Shown: positions 24,401-37,235 of the stretch, piece after piece | Layout: each line of letters starts with the position of its first letter | Position numbering within the stretch: the first letter of the stretch is position 1 | Assembly: GCA_005406025.1 (NCBI GenBank) | Contig: BGZK01000191.1 | Coordinates: forward strand, 186,001-250,000 | Reading direction: 5' to 3' | Length of the DNA: 64,000 nt | Source: Eumeta japonica | Lineage: Eukaryota; Arthropoda; Insecta; Lepidoptera; Psychidae | Notes under the pieces: generated by a model | Database searches by the model: none | Seen by the model: only the letters and a program-made list of their open reading frames with translations | Told to the model about the DNA's origin: nothing | Translations under genes and position numbers: made by a program

Positions 24401-27400
24401 TGCTTATCACTGGTTTACTGAGTTTAATCGTGCGCGGTCTATGCTCACGGACGAATTTAAAGAAGGTTCGCCCTAAATCGGTTGTTGCACAACAAAATAT
24501 TGATGCTGGTCGAGAACTAATAATGCAAAATTGTCATGTTACATATCGCGAGATAGAGGTATACCTGGGCATAAGTATGACAAACATACATAAGACATTA
24601 CACGAAACTTTGGCTGTAAAAAAAATGTCTTCACCGGATTCCGCACAACTTGAGCATTGACCAAAAACAGGCTCGTGTCGATTAATACAAAAAATGATAA
24701 AAAAATCAGTCATGGTGAGTCAAAAGCTGTTTATAATATCTACATAGGTGTTGAATCTTGGATCTATATGTATGACTCCAAAACTAAAGAACAGTCAACG
24801 GTGTGGGTGTTCCAAGATGAGTCGAACCCAACAAAAGTGATTAGTGCCAAAAGCACTTTAACAAATGGTCACCTGTTTTTATGGTATAAATGGACATTTG
24901 GTTACAGTGCTACTAGAGAATCGTAAAACGGTCAATGCGGAGTGGTACACAATAATTTGCTTGCCAGAAGTCTTTGAATAAATAAAAAAGAACAATCGAC
25001 AATGAAGAATCATTTTTCATCATGACAATGCTAGGCTGTCACACGTCAGCCGAAACAACTCTGTTTTTGGAAGGTCAAAAGATCGAATTGACTGATCATC
25101 TGCCGTACAGCCCCAATTTGGCACCCAATGATTTCTATTTATTTTCAAGCATAAAGAGTAAATTACGTGGTCAACGTTTTTCAAGTCGCGAAGAGGCCGT
25201 TGATGCGTTCAAAATGTACATTTGGAGATACCTCAATTAGAATGGAAAAAGTGCTATAAAAATTCATTTCAGCATATGAAAAACCGTTTCTTTTTGATGT
25301 TCCGGACACATAAATAACAGCCCTCGTAATAGCTTATTGTCTGTTCTAAGCAGAGTTACAACATCCCACATCATTAAATACAAAAATTATAATGTAAAGT
25401 TTTCCACTTAGAAAGTATTTATTATATTTTCTAGGTCATCCATTGCCGACCATTTCTTCACACATATTCTTTATACAAATTTTGTCAGTCTACTTTCATA
25501 CATCCCTTCCAAATGGCTAAACTACTGCAACATCTTTTTTTTTGTACTCTAGTCACTATATCTTTTAAATCCCATCATTCTCCAACATCACTATTCCTGC
25601 ATCTCTCTTTCAAAGACATCCACATATACTATGCAGGAATTACATCTCTACTGAATTGATTGTACCTCTGTGTTTTTTATGCCATACCTGACTTTCACTA
25701 CTATTCATAAATATAGGAACTAAACCCCAATCTCTAACCAAACGCGTGCCCCTTTCTTTTAGCAATTATTCTGTAAGATTAAAGCATAAAAGAAAAAATG
25801 TTAGATTTACTTGTGAAATTCTTATACATCAGAATTATTGGGTATAGCTAGCTATAAAAATGCATAAGAAATCATAACAAAAATTAAAATTGTTTCAATA
25901 TTTAACACTATCATAAAAACTATAAAATATGTTAAGGCATTGGAGACTCTTGCAAAACTATAGAAACATAATCCGCAGACATTACGATTTTACCCCTTAT
26001 TCTCAATTGTATTCTTAATGTAAAATGACTATTTCCTCTCTCAAGCTTTGTCTGTCTAATTCAGACACTTCAATCTATATTTTGCATATTTTGCACTCTA
26101 TTTGCACTTGAAGTTTTAGATTTCATTTTATTTACTTAGCAGTCCCAAACACCCTTGGATATCAAAAATATTTTAAATGTAAACAAATAGGCAGTGCTAC
26201 TTGTTTTATTAGAGTTTTTATGTATCGAGAGTATACCAATATCGATTCATTTTACTACACATTTTAATATCTTTTTTCATAAAATACCATCAATAAAATA
26301 AATCTACTTATACACACCTATTTTGTTTTTCTAATTGTGTAATAATGTCTTCCAATAACACAGCAGGATTGGAATTTTTATTTCCTGAAGCTTTTCCAAC
26401 AGTTGATGTGAAAATAATTGGTTTCTCAGCCTCTATATTAGGTTTTTCTACGACATTGATTGGATCTATTAATTTTTTTTTAGTTGGTTTTTTAAGACCT
26501 TTTTTCCTTGTTTTGGTACAGAAAAAGATACGTCTCACCGATTTCATAAAGCCATAACATTCTGGCGGTTTTATCTGTAACATATTACAAAAGCGTTTTC
26601 ATATAATAAAAGCATTACTAGAATTTGCTGATGCTATTACATATTTTATATTTTAAAAGCATTTTTAATTTTATTTATTTCAAGCTCAAATGCTTATGAT
26701 TTTATTAAAATTACCTTTTTTTTTATTTTATTTAACATTTTAGTTTATTAGAAAATAAAACAAAATCATTCTTTAGCCACTAACTCATATTTTTCACCAT
26801 TTAATTTCTCTGTTAAAAATACACATACCATGTGTATAGAAATAACACATTTATGTAGCATTGTAACCAATTATTCATCAGAAGAGTTCAGTATGTTTAT
26901 TTTGATAACATAATTGTTAAAGCATTTAAATGACTCAATATTTTCAAACATGAAGTATATTACTTTACCTCTTCATCGATAATTTCCATTATTTGATGTG
27001 TTTTTTTATGTGCACCCACACTTGTCAGATCTATATCATATAAATAGCACTTTTCACAGAAATTTATGTCAGTACATTTGACACATTTAAACCTAAGAAC
27101 CTAAAACAAAAGAAATCATTATTTCAAAAAAAAACTTTCACACACTGAAAATCAAATTTCGTTTTTTAAACTACAAGTATTTTTTTATTTAATACCTGAG
27201 CAAGAGATTCTGAACATTTGGCACAGATGGCATTAGTTTGGTACCCGGGAACACCACGACTAGCAGTGATCCGAGACACCACAGGCAGCCACCGAGTGGT
27301 GCTACAATTGAACAATGCCCAATCTGCAACATACTGGGCACTCACCCCCAGCATACCAACACTCTATAATAAAGAAGACATAAATATATTATTTATGTGA

Positions 27401-29271
27401 ATGGAATGATAATAATATCACTAAAAAAATTTGTAAATAAAACTTTCCAATTAGCAGTGACATTGAATGTTATGTTTCCACCTTATGATGTATGTATGTA
27501 TGTGTGTGTGTGTGTGTGTGCGTCCGTTCGTGCGTGTTTATGTGTGTACGCGCGTGCCTTTAACAATATAATACAGTGGACCCCGATAATCCGCCAAACG
27601 TTTTGGAGGGCAGTGTCGGACTATCGAATTTGTCGGATTATAGAGTACTGCCTAATACTCTCTATAGTCCAGATTTTTTTGAAAGAGTACCTTGCAATCC
27701 GACAAATTATAGATCAAAATATAGTGGCGAACTATAGAGTACTATCTAGGACCCCCTATAGTCCAGATTTTTTTGGAAAAGAGTTCCTTGTAATTCGACA
27801 AATTACCAGATTAGACAGGGGCCGGATTACCGGGGGTCCACTCTATACGATATAGTTTCAGTTTTTAGTTTTTTGGCTATCACACTAATGAGACATAACA
27901 TCCATCACTATAATAAATGAGAATCAAAATAAGACATTTTTATGAAACAGCATAGTCTGTATGCACAGTTCTCTATTTACTGAAAGTTAAAAGAAGAATA
28001 AACAAAAATTACATTATAGTTTTCTTTTTATAGTTTTGCCTTTATATTTACTCCTTAATCATAAATAATGGTGAAAACTGGAAAAAACATTGAATATTTT
28101 TGAGAAGGTCAAGTACGATGAAGGAAAAATATCTTCAAACCACAAAAAAGTTATGATTATGTCTACCATTCTATAACTAACCTAAGGACAAAACAAAACT
28201 ATAGAAATTGCAATTGTATGTTAGTCACGCATCACTGAATTATAGCTAAAACTCATTTTTAAACCAACTTTCAAATATGGTGTGAATGTTTTGGGGGTGT
28301 CAGATTTTTTCTTTAAAAACTAAGTTAATAGTCTATTGTATTTTATAAATCTAATGTGAATATTTAAAAGATATTAAAACATCATATTGATTTAAAAATT
28401 TACATTTCCTGCCAAAAAATAATTCTATATCAAGACATAAAACATAGGTTTATGTAGAAATTCGTAGTTTATGCTTGAGTCCAGGTTAAATTATGAATTT
28501 CTATATAAACCCATGTGGATTCTATCTCATGGACCAGACCAGACTTGGAAATATATCATCAGGCAGTTGAAAGTAAAATATTATACAATGGATGCATTTG
28601 TCATGTTAGCGAAAAATATAATGTAAATATACATTAGTGTTCGTTAGCATTCATAAACACCTTAGAAAAAGACTCGTCCAAATCAGCTTGCACATTTTGA
28701 TCACAATTCTCTTCTCCGAGATACACAGGCAGTGCAGTTAAAAGTGACAAAAGATTAGTTAGTCTTCTAGATGATACACAGCCATTGTGGTCGGCGGCGC
28801 AATTAGCTAATGCTACCCATTTGTCACCACATTTTTCATCACTCAAAACAATGAGCAATATCTTTGCAGCTAAAACCCTTATTGGCTGCTTTCTTTCTCT
28901 GAAATATATTTTTCATCTTTTAGGATAATTTACTATTAACAAGGCTTCAGTTCATGTATCAAAATTATGCTTTAAGAATCCAGTACACTGCACAAAAAAA
29001 AACAGTGGCACTCCAGGAGTGCCGACAGACGTGAAAACTTGGACAATTGCATGTGTATTTTTTTGTCAGGAAATATTTTTATTGCAGGAAACACTTTTAA
29101 ATGAAGTGTTTTTTCATTCATTATTGTAAACTACTACTACAAAAATTATATTGCAATTTTCATTTAATGCGCTATTGTATATGAAAAATAATGCATATTA
29201 TTTTACATGCAAGGATTGCAATCTATTGTTTGAAACATAAATTTACAAATACAATACAAAAAGTTCCAACA

Positions 29272-29307
<36 letters not shown>

Positions 29308-32300
29308 ACATATATACACAATATATGTATATATTATACATAGTTATATTATCAATGTATTTCAACCCAAACTCAACTCTCGTGTAAACAAGGCCAATAT
29401 ATGTAAACACAGTATAATCTCACTAATCTGGCACTATTAAAAATCAGAGGCCCGATTATTGGAATGTTCAGGTTACTGGATTATAGAAAAAAAAATCAAG
29501 TAAAATAAAACATTTCATAGAGAGAATACATATAATGTATTAAATTAATGTGTACATATCAGTATGTAATTACATAGTTTTAAAATAATCCTTAATCGAG
29601 GTCTGCTTTTGTGCAATCTGTAGTCTTTGCTTAAAATCCTTTTCTCACATGTTTCGAAGAATTGTAATATCTTTGACAGATATGCTGTTTTCTTCTGCCC
29701 ATGTTATGCAGGTATTGAAACAATTAAATGCTTCAACAGTTGTAGTAGTTAGTGGCTCCAATATTTCTACAAAGCTTTCTTTTTCTTGGACTTTTTAAAT
29801 TTATCCAACCATCCATCGCTGGCATGCAAAAATATATTTTTGGGTAATTTTTTTATAAAATTCGGTTACATCGGCTTTCAGGATTTCTCCAGATATAGGA
29901 GTGTGTTTAGAATGCTGTTGCATGAACCACATGTAGAGAGCGTTTTCCATCTTTGGACAATTGCCAACTTTTAGTGTTTTATGCTTTCCTAGCCCAGATT
30001 CCACAGTCTTCACGTGGTCTACTATCTTTTGCTTTTTTTTCTTAAGATCGTTTTCTCCACTATCTAACTTCTTTAAAATCTCCATTTTATCTTTCAAACC
30101 TAGTGCCTTGTGTTTCTATTTATTTGACACTTTTTAAATACACACTATTCCCACTTCAAGAAAACAGGTAATTATGTATGCAAGTGCTCGTGATAAGTTT
30201 TGAGGTTAGATTGCTAGACGGCGACGCAGCGACCAGAGCGCATTAAGACTTAGAGGGGCGAGGGAGGCGTGAGCGGAGGGTACCGGATTATTGGACGTGT
30301 CGGTCTATTGAAGTGCGGATTAGTGAGATTATACTGTACTTACATACAGAGGCGTTGATTACGGTAACGGTAATGGAGTCGCGAGGGCAATGGTTTCCCC
30401 CATCTCAAAAATGCCCAATGTGCCTAAAGAAGTTTTCACTTCAAAAAAATGCAGATAAGAACTTTCACAAATAATTTAATATGGAACAATCATAGACTAT
30501 ACTAAACACATACCTACATAATCTATCTATCCTATTATATAAATTTTATAGCGTCTGTCTGTACATTAAATTTTTTGTAGTTTATGTCTTTATGATTTTG
30601 TATTTGTCTGTATGTCCGTCAAGAATGGCTAGACTGATCGTAATGAAAATTAGTATACTGTAAGAACATGTGATTGTGCACATGATAGGCTACTGTCTGC
30701 TTCTCTGTCTGTTTGTCTGTTCTTTTACAAGTTGAAAAAGGTTTCACCGGTTATAATGAAGATTGACATACAGTAATAACATATTGTACAAATGACAGTC
30801 TACTGTCTGTCTGTTAGTCTGTCTGTTTATTTTGTATGTCTGCATCTTATTTTATAAATTAAAAAGATTACGATTTTGATTAAAATTGGTGTACAGTAAA
30901 ACATGAGATTGCACAAATGATAGAATACTGTTTATTAATCTGTTTGTCTATACATATCTTCTTTTATAACTTGAAAACGATTTCACCAATCTTGATGAAA
31001 ATTGGTGTTGTCAGAACATGTGTCGTGCAAATAGTATGCCGCTGTCTGTCTTCCTGTATAAATGGTCTTTATAATTTAAGAACCGTTTGCCAGATCTTGA
31101 TGAAAATTAGTGTACAATCAGAGCCTGTGATTGCAAAAATGATATGCTCTATGTGATTTCTATATAATCATAAAAAGTCAATAATCATTTTTTAATTTTT
31201 TTAGTAGCTATATTAATTTGTTTTCATGTAGTTCCATGTGTGTATGTTTGCGTAATGTGTTTTTTTATCAGAATTAAGGGGGTTCACTAATATAAAACTT
31301 TTTTTGATGCGAGATACAACTTTGAAAAGTGACAAAATGCATCTTTTACAATTATATGAGGGAGTGGAATTATAATAATGTATAAAAATGAGTGTTTATT
31401 TTGTTTATTTTCTTGTGTGTGCTTAAACAATTCATCCCATCACTGATACTACCAAATACTACTAAAATATTAAACTGGTCATATGCTGTGCTTGTAAAGA
31501 GGAAGGTTTCGAGAAAGAAAAGAAGTAAATCCTGTCCCTGATTTCATTCGTGTATGCACATTATACAATCAATTTACTGACTAGATTCTAAAAATTACTA
31601 AACAAATAATAAGCTCTTTGAGTACAATAGGCTATTAAAATTTCACTTTGGTGTCATCTGCATATTAGTGCTATTACTGATTCTAAAATTCTTCAGCTTC
31701 AAGAAAGCTATACTATCTCTGATTAAAATAACCTAAATTTTATTTTGATAATAACATTTTCCTCACCTAAACCAGAACTTTAATTGCCATTGGAATCAAA
31801 ATAGCAAATGGGATGAGGAGCGACAATCGAGACCAGAAGAAATCAAAATCAAGAATGAAACCAAGGTTGGAATAGAGTGCCGGACTAAAATTAAATTAAA
31901 GAGCATAATCAGAATGATCATGATCAGAATTCAGGGCGGGACTAAAATTGTAATTTACTTAGCGGAATCAAACCAAGACCGTAATCAGAATCGAGAGTGA
32001 GACAAATTGGCATGGAGAGAGGGCGAGATTTAGAACCGACAACGGGATAGCGATCGGAATCATGAATAATGTCGAAATAGGATGACAGAGTTCATTCCAT
32101 AAACACGCGAACGGAAGCTAGTACTAATATAAATTGATCAATTTTAACAGTCAATTGCATATTGTTTGTTATATATTTTATAATAGACATCTATGCATAT
32201 TTATAATATAGAAAACAACAAAAAATATTCTAAGTTACATAGTTATAAATCTCATTAATAAAGGGTGCAATTGTTTTTTAATGTAGAATTATTTTTTGAC

Positions 32301-35300
32301 ATCTTTAGATATTTCAAATCAGCCATCAATCGATCAAATCAATCAAATAAATCATAGGATTTCAGGATTCATAGGATTTATTTGAAACAATCATACTAAA
32401 AAAATGATAGTGATATAAAAATATACTGCATACTTTTTGTCAAGTACAATTGCATTACATACACTTAAATAATTTGTATGACCATATAAACATATTTTTA
32501 CTGGCACTGAATGGTAACTGTAACACTGAAGCCTATGTAATTTGAGCCCTTTTCCACAATTTTTCAGTGGAACAAGAGTAATAAAGCTATTGCACAGATA
32601 CTATATATTTATGACAATGCCATTACAAATATTTTATACTGATCGAGTGCTACTTAATATTGAATATTACTTTCTTAACATTCTAAAGTTTTATGATTTG
32701 TACACAGATAACTAGAATATAGTAATTTATAAATCAAATCAACAACAAAATAACAATTTATTATAACACTACAATTATGTTAGGGTAAAGGCCATTTTAA
32801 ACGTAACTCACCTATCATACACATTGAGTAGTAAATTAATAAGTAAATCAACAGCTAAATCGACATCACCATTGAAAATCCCTTCTTTTTCAGCAGCAAA
32901 GTAAATGTCAGCAAGAACAGCCTCGAGTTCTGTTGTATCCAAAGAAAGACTACTTTCTGAAAGGCTTAACTGATGACGAGTCAAAACTCCTGTGCTTATT
33001 CTAAGAGGTGGCACTGAAAATTAAATATTAATATTTAGCACATTTAGTACATAATACATTTTTTTTTTATTGAATATTAATTGATAATGTCAAATTTGCC
33101 CCTCTTAAAACCAACATTTCTAAATTTCACTTTCTTTCTCATTTATTTATTTTGATTTAATAAGAACATATTCATGTTTTAGTGTACATGCCTTTGAAAA
33201 ATGCTATGTTTTATACAATTAAAACAGGGTTACTTTGAGAAATAAACTTTTAATTTGTCAAAGGTTTTAAGTTGTAGTATTTAAATAAAATAATGGGGAT
33301 GGAAGAGAAAGGGATAAATCGTATATACTTTAATAAAAGGAGTTTATTAAAGTATGGTAAGTCAAAAAAAACAAAGTGACTAACAAAATCTACTTTTGGT
33401 TAGGACACCTGAATTGATTCGCTCAAAAATATTAGTCTTGAATTAGAAGAAAAAAATGAATGAATGCAGAATAGCATGACAGTCTCTTTCTTATGAAAAT
33501 AAATAAAATCTATATCTGTCTTTCTTACATATATAAATAAATAGTTGATTGTTAATCTCTCTAAAACTCCAAAACAGCTTGACCGAATTAACTGATTCTT
33601 TTTTGTTGTGTTCCTAATTATCAGGTCAAGGTTTGCATGTAAGAAAATAGCTCATTTTTATGTCTGTCTCTCTGTTCGTCCAGGCTATCTGTGGAACAGC
33701 TGGACTGATCACTGAGTGGCTTTCACTGTAAAATAGAGGAGCTTACAAGAGGTTATATATAAGCTACCTTTATCCTAAAAATAGTTGAGGTTCCAATGTA
33801 AAACTTGTAAAAACCTTAACAATGGGATAATTTATCAGAATTGTATCAAAGCTGGACCAGAAGATTGAAATCATGAAGGACACAACGCCGTCAATCAGTA
33901 TAAAAGATTTACCAATTCATTATACATCCATATGGGTGAAGTCATGAATAAAAGTATCAAAGGTTTTATTTTTAGTGTTCCTAGAAATACTAAGGACCAT
34001 TATAGTTTTACTGATTTCAGTAAAATTCGGTATGAAGATTGCTGAAGGACAATTAAAAGTTATATGATACATTTATTAGGATTCTGTGAGAATTACTAAG
34101 AACCTTTATAGTTAAACCGATTTCAATAAAATTTAGTATAAGATAATTGGAAACCAATAAAAGAACATACACTACATTTGTTTTGGGTTCTGTGAGAATC
34201 ATTAAAAACTCCTATACTTTCAAGCGCTTCCAATAAAATATAGTATGGAAATAGCTGGAAGCCAATGAAATATACAGATATTTTAGGGTTCCATGAGAAT
34301 TATTAAAAACCTTTATAGTTTGATGAATTTTATTGTAATTTGCACATCTTTTTCTTACTTGACACAGAGTAAGTGTTTCGAATGCTTATGGTTGCGTGTT
34401 TGTGTTCTGTAAAATTAATACGCACTCTTACAAATTTACCAATTACAATAAAATTTGGCAAAAAATTGCTTAGTCCAAGGAAAAGGATTCCCTATATTAA
34501 AAACATTACAATTTGACTGATTTTGATGATATTTTTAATTTTCTCTTATTAACTTAGTTGGTACTTTGGGTGTTTTGAAGGAATTATTAAAAAACATTAT
34601 TATTTACTTTATTGAAAACGAAACTGGAACGAATCAGGAACGAGGGTGTGAATGGAAGTGCACTACAGATGGTGCGGAAACAATGACAGGATTCGGGACG
34701 CAATAACTACTACTAATATAAACTATTTAAAAGGGCAGACCTGTGGGCAAAACTTCAAAAGAATAAGAAGTATCCTCTTTGTGTGTTATATTTCTATGAC
34801 TAGATCACTGACCAATTTGATAAAATTAGTCAGAGAGAGAGAGAAATTGCAACCTAAAGATGGGCATTTATTACATATACTTGCAAAATGTGATACCATA
34901 AGATATATGTGTATAAAAAAAAACAATAAAGAAAATCATACTAACGCAATAATCACAATAAGTGTGAAAACTTTAGTTCATGCTGCAAAGTCACATATTT
35001 GTACCAGAAAAATTTTAAAAATACTTTCACTTATAGGAAAATAATGTCATTGTAGTGTAATTTAGTTTAGGCATACTTTATTTTGATACTAAAATTTGCC
35101 TAAATCGAAAGTGTAATCTGTAGCAGAATCGGAGTAGAAAATTGAACTAGTATGCGAATCAAGAATGTAACCAGAATCAGGATCAATATTGTGACCAAGA
35201 TCAGAATTAGGAGCAGTATTGGGATTGAAATTAAAACTTAGGTCAGGATGAAAATTAATAGCAAGACAATCAATATAAAAGATGAAGGAATTCATTCTAT

Positions 35301-37235
35301 TTTTACACTGGTAAAAATATGAATATACACTATACAGGCACCCTATGTAACAGAAAAGGTGAACAAGGTCTACCAGGCCAACTAGTAATTTGACATTTAT
35401 TTTTCGAAATGAGATTTCACTGAGTTATCTTATATTTTACTATTCCATAACAAATACTGTTTACTAGAAAGTTTTTTTGATTTCCTTAAAACAGAGAACA
35501 AAATTGAAAGCCTTATTCTTTTTATTTAATTTTCTACTACATATGCACAATGTTACTAATGATTATAAAAAATCAAAACTTTTAGGTTAGGTTAAGGTTG
35601 TCTGGTGACACCATGATGAATGAATAAGAAAAGTGAATGAGGAGTTCATGGATAAGTTGTGTTTATACTTTATCTTATGGTCCTAAAGTCAATAATTTCA
35701 TTAATCTCTTAGGAGGGTATATGAATATTTATGATATAACATTGCTCCATCTCGCACCTTCACTCCAGGTTGGAGTTTTAATAGAGATACGATGTCAATA
35801 CCATCCGTTGGAGGATACTAACCCTAGCTTCTTTGATTTCTAGGATAGTAGGATTCCTAACTTCCAACAGAAGGTGATAAATAGAAAATTATTACATTTT
35901 CAAAATTGGAATTTTTATAATAACTAATGATTCTTTATTTATGTATAAAATAAATATACTGAATTTAATAGATGACCTATAGAAAGTAATCTGAATTTTG
36001 GGGCATTAATTAGTGTGATTCTTGCAATATTTAGAAACACAATTTATTTCATATAATAATAATAAATATAAAGAAAATGGCTTAACCAAAAAGGTTAGCA
36101 TTCTAAGATAGAACATAAAAAGCAGGGATTTTTATGTTCTATCTAATGGCTAGATAGTATAACGGTGTACCACAAGATTGAATCTATCTGTGAAAAAAAT
36201 ATAACATCTGATTAAATTAATTAAAGCAAATTGCCTTATGTATGCATGTGCTTGTTTAACACCATATATCATCACAGAACAATTACTTGGTATGTCTTCA
36301 CCCTTTTTTACTAATATTTTTGTTATGTTGTTATGTTTGCAATCATCATAAATGTATAAAAACATTTGAACCCCAATTTTATCTTTTAACTGTAATTTTA
36401 CCTGATATTAAAAATAATGGATGATTAGGCCATGTGAAAAGCAATTATTGGAGGGAATTAGGAATTGGAAATTTATAGAAAGGAAGGTTGTATGGAGAGT
36501 TATTAAGAGAATTAAGAAATTGAATGATTAAAATCTTGAAAAATTATTACTCGTAAAATATACAAGTCCAGTAATAAGTACATGCATCACAAATATCAAT
36601 TAACATACCTTGCTTTGTAATATTTATTTAAAGTTGATACACTAATAATGGGTCAATTTACATTTTATGTAGAGGCTGAATGATAAATTGGAGTAGAAAA
36701 ATGGAATGCATCATCTAAAAAGCTATTATAAAGATACTACACACAAATCAAAATTGATAAAAAAAAACCTTTATAAAAGATGGAAACCATGTTCCCATTA
36801 TGTATACAACTTAGGAACTTTGGCCATTATTTTTTTTTTGCATTTCTTAGTTTCATAACACATTAGAAAAAAAATCAGAACCATTAATTACTCACCTTTA
36901 AGTTCCTTTTGTAAAGCATGTATTTTGAAAGCAACTCGATATGCAGAATACTTGATAGCATTGTATTCTTGGAGACTTTCTGTTATTCGTTGAAATTTTG
37001 GATGGTCAAAACTTTCCTTTTTAGAATTCTCTCTATAATGAATTAAAGATAAAAATAAATATGAAACAACGTTAACATAATTTTTTTTTAAATCATTTAA
37101 CGTTAGAACTACATAAACAAATTGTATATTTAAAAACACAACACATCGACAACGATGGACGTGACTAGATATTCACCCCAGATAACAAGGATATCCAGCT
37201 TCATTTTCAATTTTTTTCCAATAAGTGTCGGACAT
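21417..37235 (-). CDS. Divergent dystrophin/dystrobrevin/dystrotelin-family protein, 663 aa, 11 exons
   Basis: Exons in transcript order (minus strand): 37235-37177, 37032-36896, 33013-32812, 28898-28661, 27363-27196, 27100-26969, 26574-26318, 22854-22728, 22591-22270, 21953-21723, 21535-21417. Together they give 1,992 nt, in frame, ending TGA. Residues 1-65 look like a degenerate WW domain running into the first EF-hand region (YWKKIENEAGYPCY, FDHPKFQRITESLQEYNAIK, YSAYRVAFKI). About 66-212 is the EF-hand-like helical region. WLPVVSRITA precedes a ZZ zinc finger at about 258-310 (CAKC, CVKC, CEKC, then HKKTH). Basic and coiled-coil stretches follow (about 325-440 and 590-650). The ZZ and flanking order match the dystrophin superfamily; strong divergence and the post-ZZ region resemble dystrotelin most. 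A membrane-cytoskeleton scaffold role is inferred from the family only. Confidence 0.85.
23567..23812. repeat. Minisatellite with ~15-bp unit near CCAAGCCCACAAACT
   Basis: Degenerate tandem copies of a C/A-rich unit (CCCCAAGCCCACAAA, CTCCAAGCCTACACA and similar) lie in an intron of the dystrophin-family gene. The minus-strand frame across it reads as GL/FVGL repeats, which is a by-product of the tandem structure rather than a protein. Confidence 0.75.
24084..25326 (+). mobile_element. Mariner-family transposon 2, inactive but well bounded
   Basis: A 1,243-bp element flanked by TA target duplications (24082-24083 and 25327-25328). Its inverted repeats match closely: left TGAGGGCTGCTATTTATG and right (inward) CGAGGGCTGTTATTTATG, both continuing into a T.TCCGGAAC block. 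The plus-strand transposase remnants include CHVTYREIEVYLGISMTNIH (helix-turn-helix region), VFQDESNPTKV, and YSPNLAPNDFYLF, which is the last catalytic-Asp region of DD34D mariners. The open frames are split at about 24660, 24926 and 24990-25020, so no full transposase remains. It lies in an intron of the dystrophin-family gene, in the opposite orientation to the gene. Confidence 0.93.
25329..26317. other. Intron DNA, nothing recognised
   Basis: AT-rich intron of the dystrophin-family gene, without exon-like frames or repeat termini that I can support. Confidence 0.4.
27487..27550. repeat. (TATG)n/(TG)n microsatellite with degenerate tail
   Basis: ATGTATGTATG passes into a pure TG run and then a degenerate GTGCG tail. 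It abuts the pogo MITE. A 152-codon open frame spanning the two is an artefact. Confidence 0.85.
27574..27843. mobile_element. Tigger/pogo-like MITE with internal duplication
   Basis: A 270-bp non-autonomous element with TA on both sides (27572-27573 and 27844-27845). Its inverted repeats are CAGTGGACCCCGATAATCCG on the left and GAGTGGACCCCCGGTAATCC read inward on the right, of pogo/Tigger type. Inside, a segment of about 78 bp (27639-27714) that starts TATAGAGTACT and contains CTATAGTCCAGATTTTTTT is repeated at 27733-27811. It lies in an intron of the dystrophin-family gene. Confidence 0.85.
29275..29302. repeat. (TA)n microsatellite
   Basis: A pure AT/TA dinucleotide run in an intron of the dystrophin-family gene. 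Confidence 0.85.
29410..30336 (-). mobile_element. Tigger/pogo element, deletion derivative (~927 bp)
   Basis: The inverted termini agree: left CAGTATAATCTCACTAATCT and right (inward) CAGTATAATCTCACTAATCC. The right flank is TA and the left flank is CA, probably a decayed TA. On the minus strand, 30097-29780 encodes the N-terminal CENP-B/Tigger-type DNA-binding region (MEILKKLDSGE, VGNCPKMENALYMWFMQQ, then a 'CQRWMVGKFKK' stretch). The catalytic DDE part is absent, so the element could move only with help from an autonomous relative. Confidence 0.85.
30500..32120 (+). repeat. Tandem-array dispersed element A (five ~110-bp units plus GAATC-rich tail)
   Basis: From about 30540 to 31160 a unit of roughly 110 bp is repeated about five times. 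Each unit has TCTGTCTGT, a TTTATAA..TTGAAAA block, GATTTTGATGAAAATTGGTG and ACATGTGATTGCACAAATGA, all diverged. About 31800-32060 is rich in GAATC/AGAATC. The right end is about 32095-32116 (CGCGAACGGAAGCTAGTA), like the CTAG-T end of insect Helitrons. It lies in the third intron of the dystrophin-family gene. The classification is a guess. Confidence 0.6.
33510..35300 (+). repeat. Tandem-array dispersed element B (related to element A)
   Basis: The head is TCCAAAACAGCTTGACCGAA, followed by about four to five diverged units of 110-120 bp from 33930 to 34350. Unit core: TTTATAGTTTTACTGATTTC, AATAAAATTTAGTATA, GGTTCTGTGAGAATTA. A GAATC-rich tail at about 35100-35290 resembles that of element A and ends near GAATTCATTCTATTT (element A has GAGTTCATTCCAT). 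It lies in the second intron of the dystrophin-family gene. Confidence 0.55.
35301..36895. other. Intron DNA, nothing recognised
   Basis: AT-rich remainder of the second intron of the dystrophin-family gene, with no supportable exon or element end. Confidence 0.4.

Noticed and set aside
27397..27855. 152-codon plus-strand open frame
   Set aside because: It runs through a TG microsatellite and a pogo MITE; the translated repeats are not protein-like.
34652..35044. 130-codon plus-strand frame
   Set aside because: It lies inside tandem-array element B, has low-complexity AT-driven composition and no recognisable domain.
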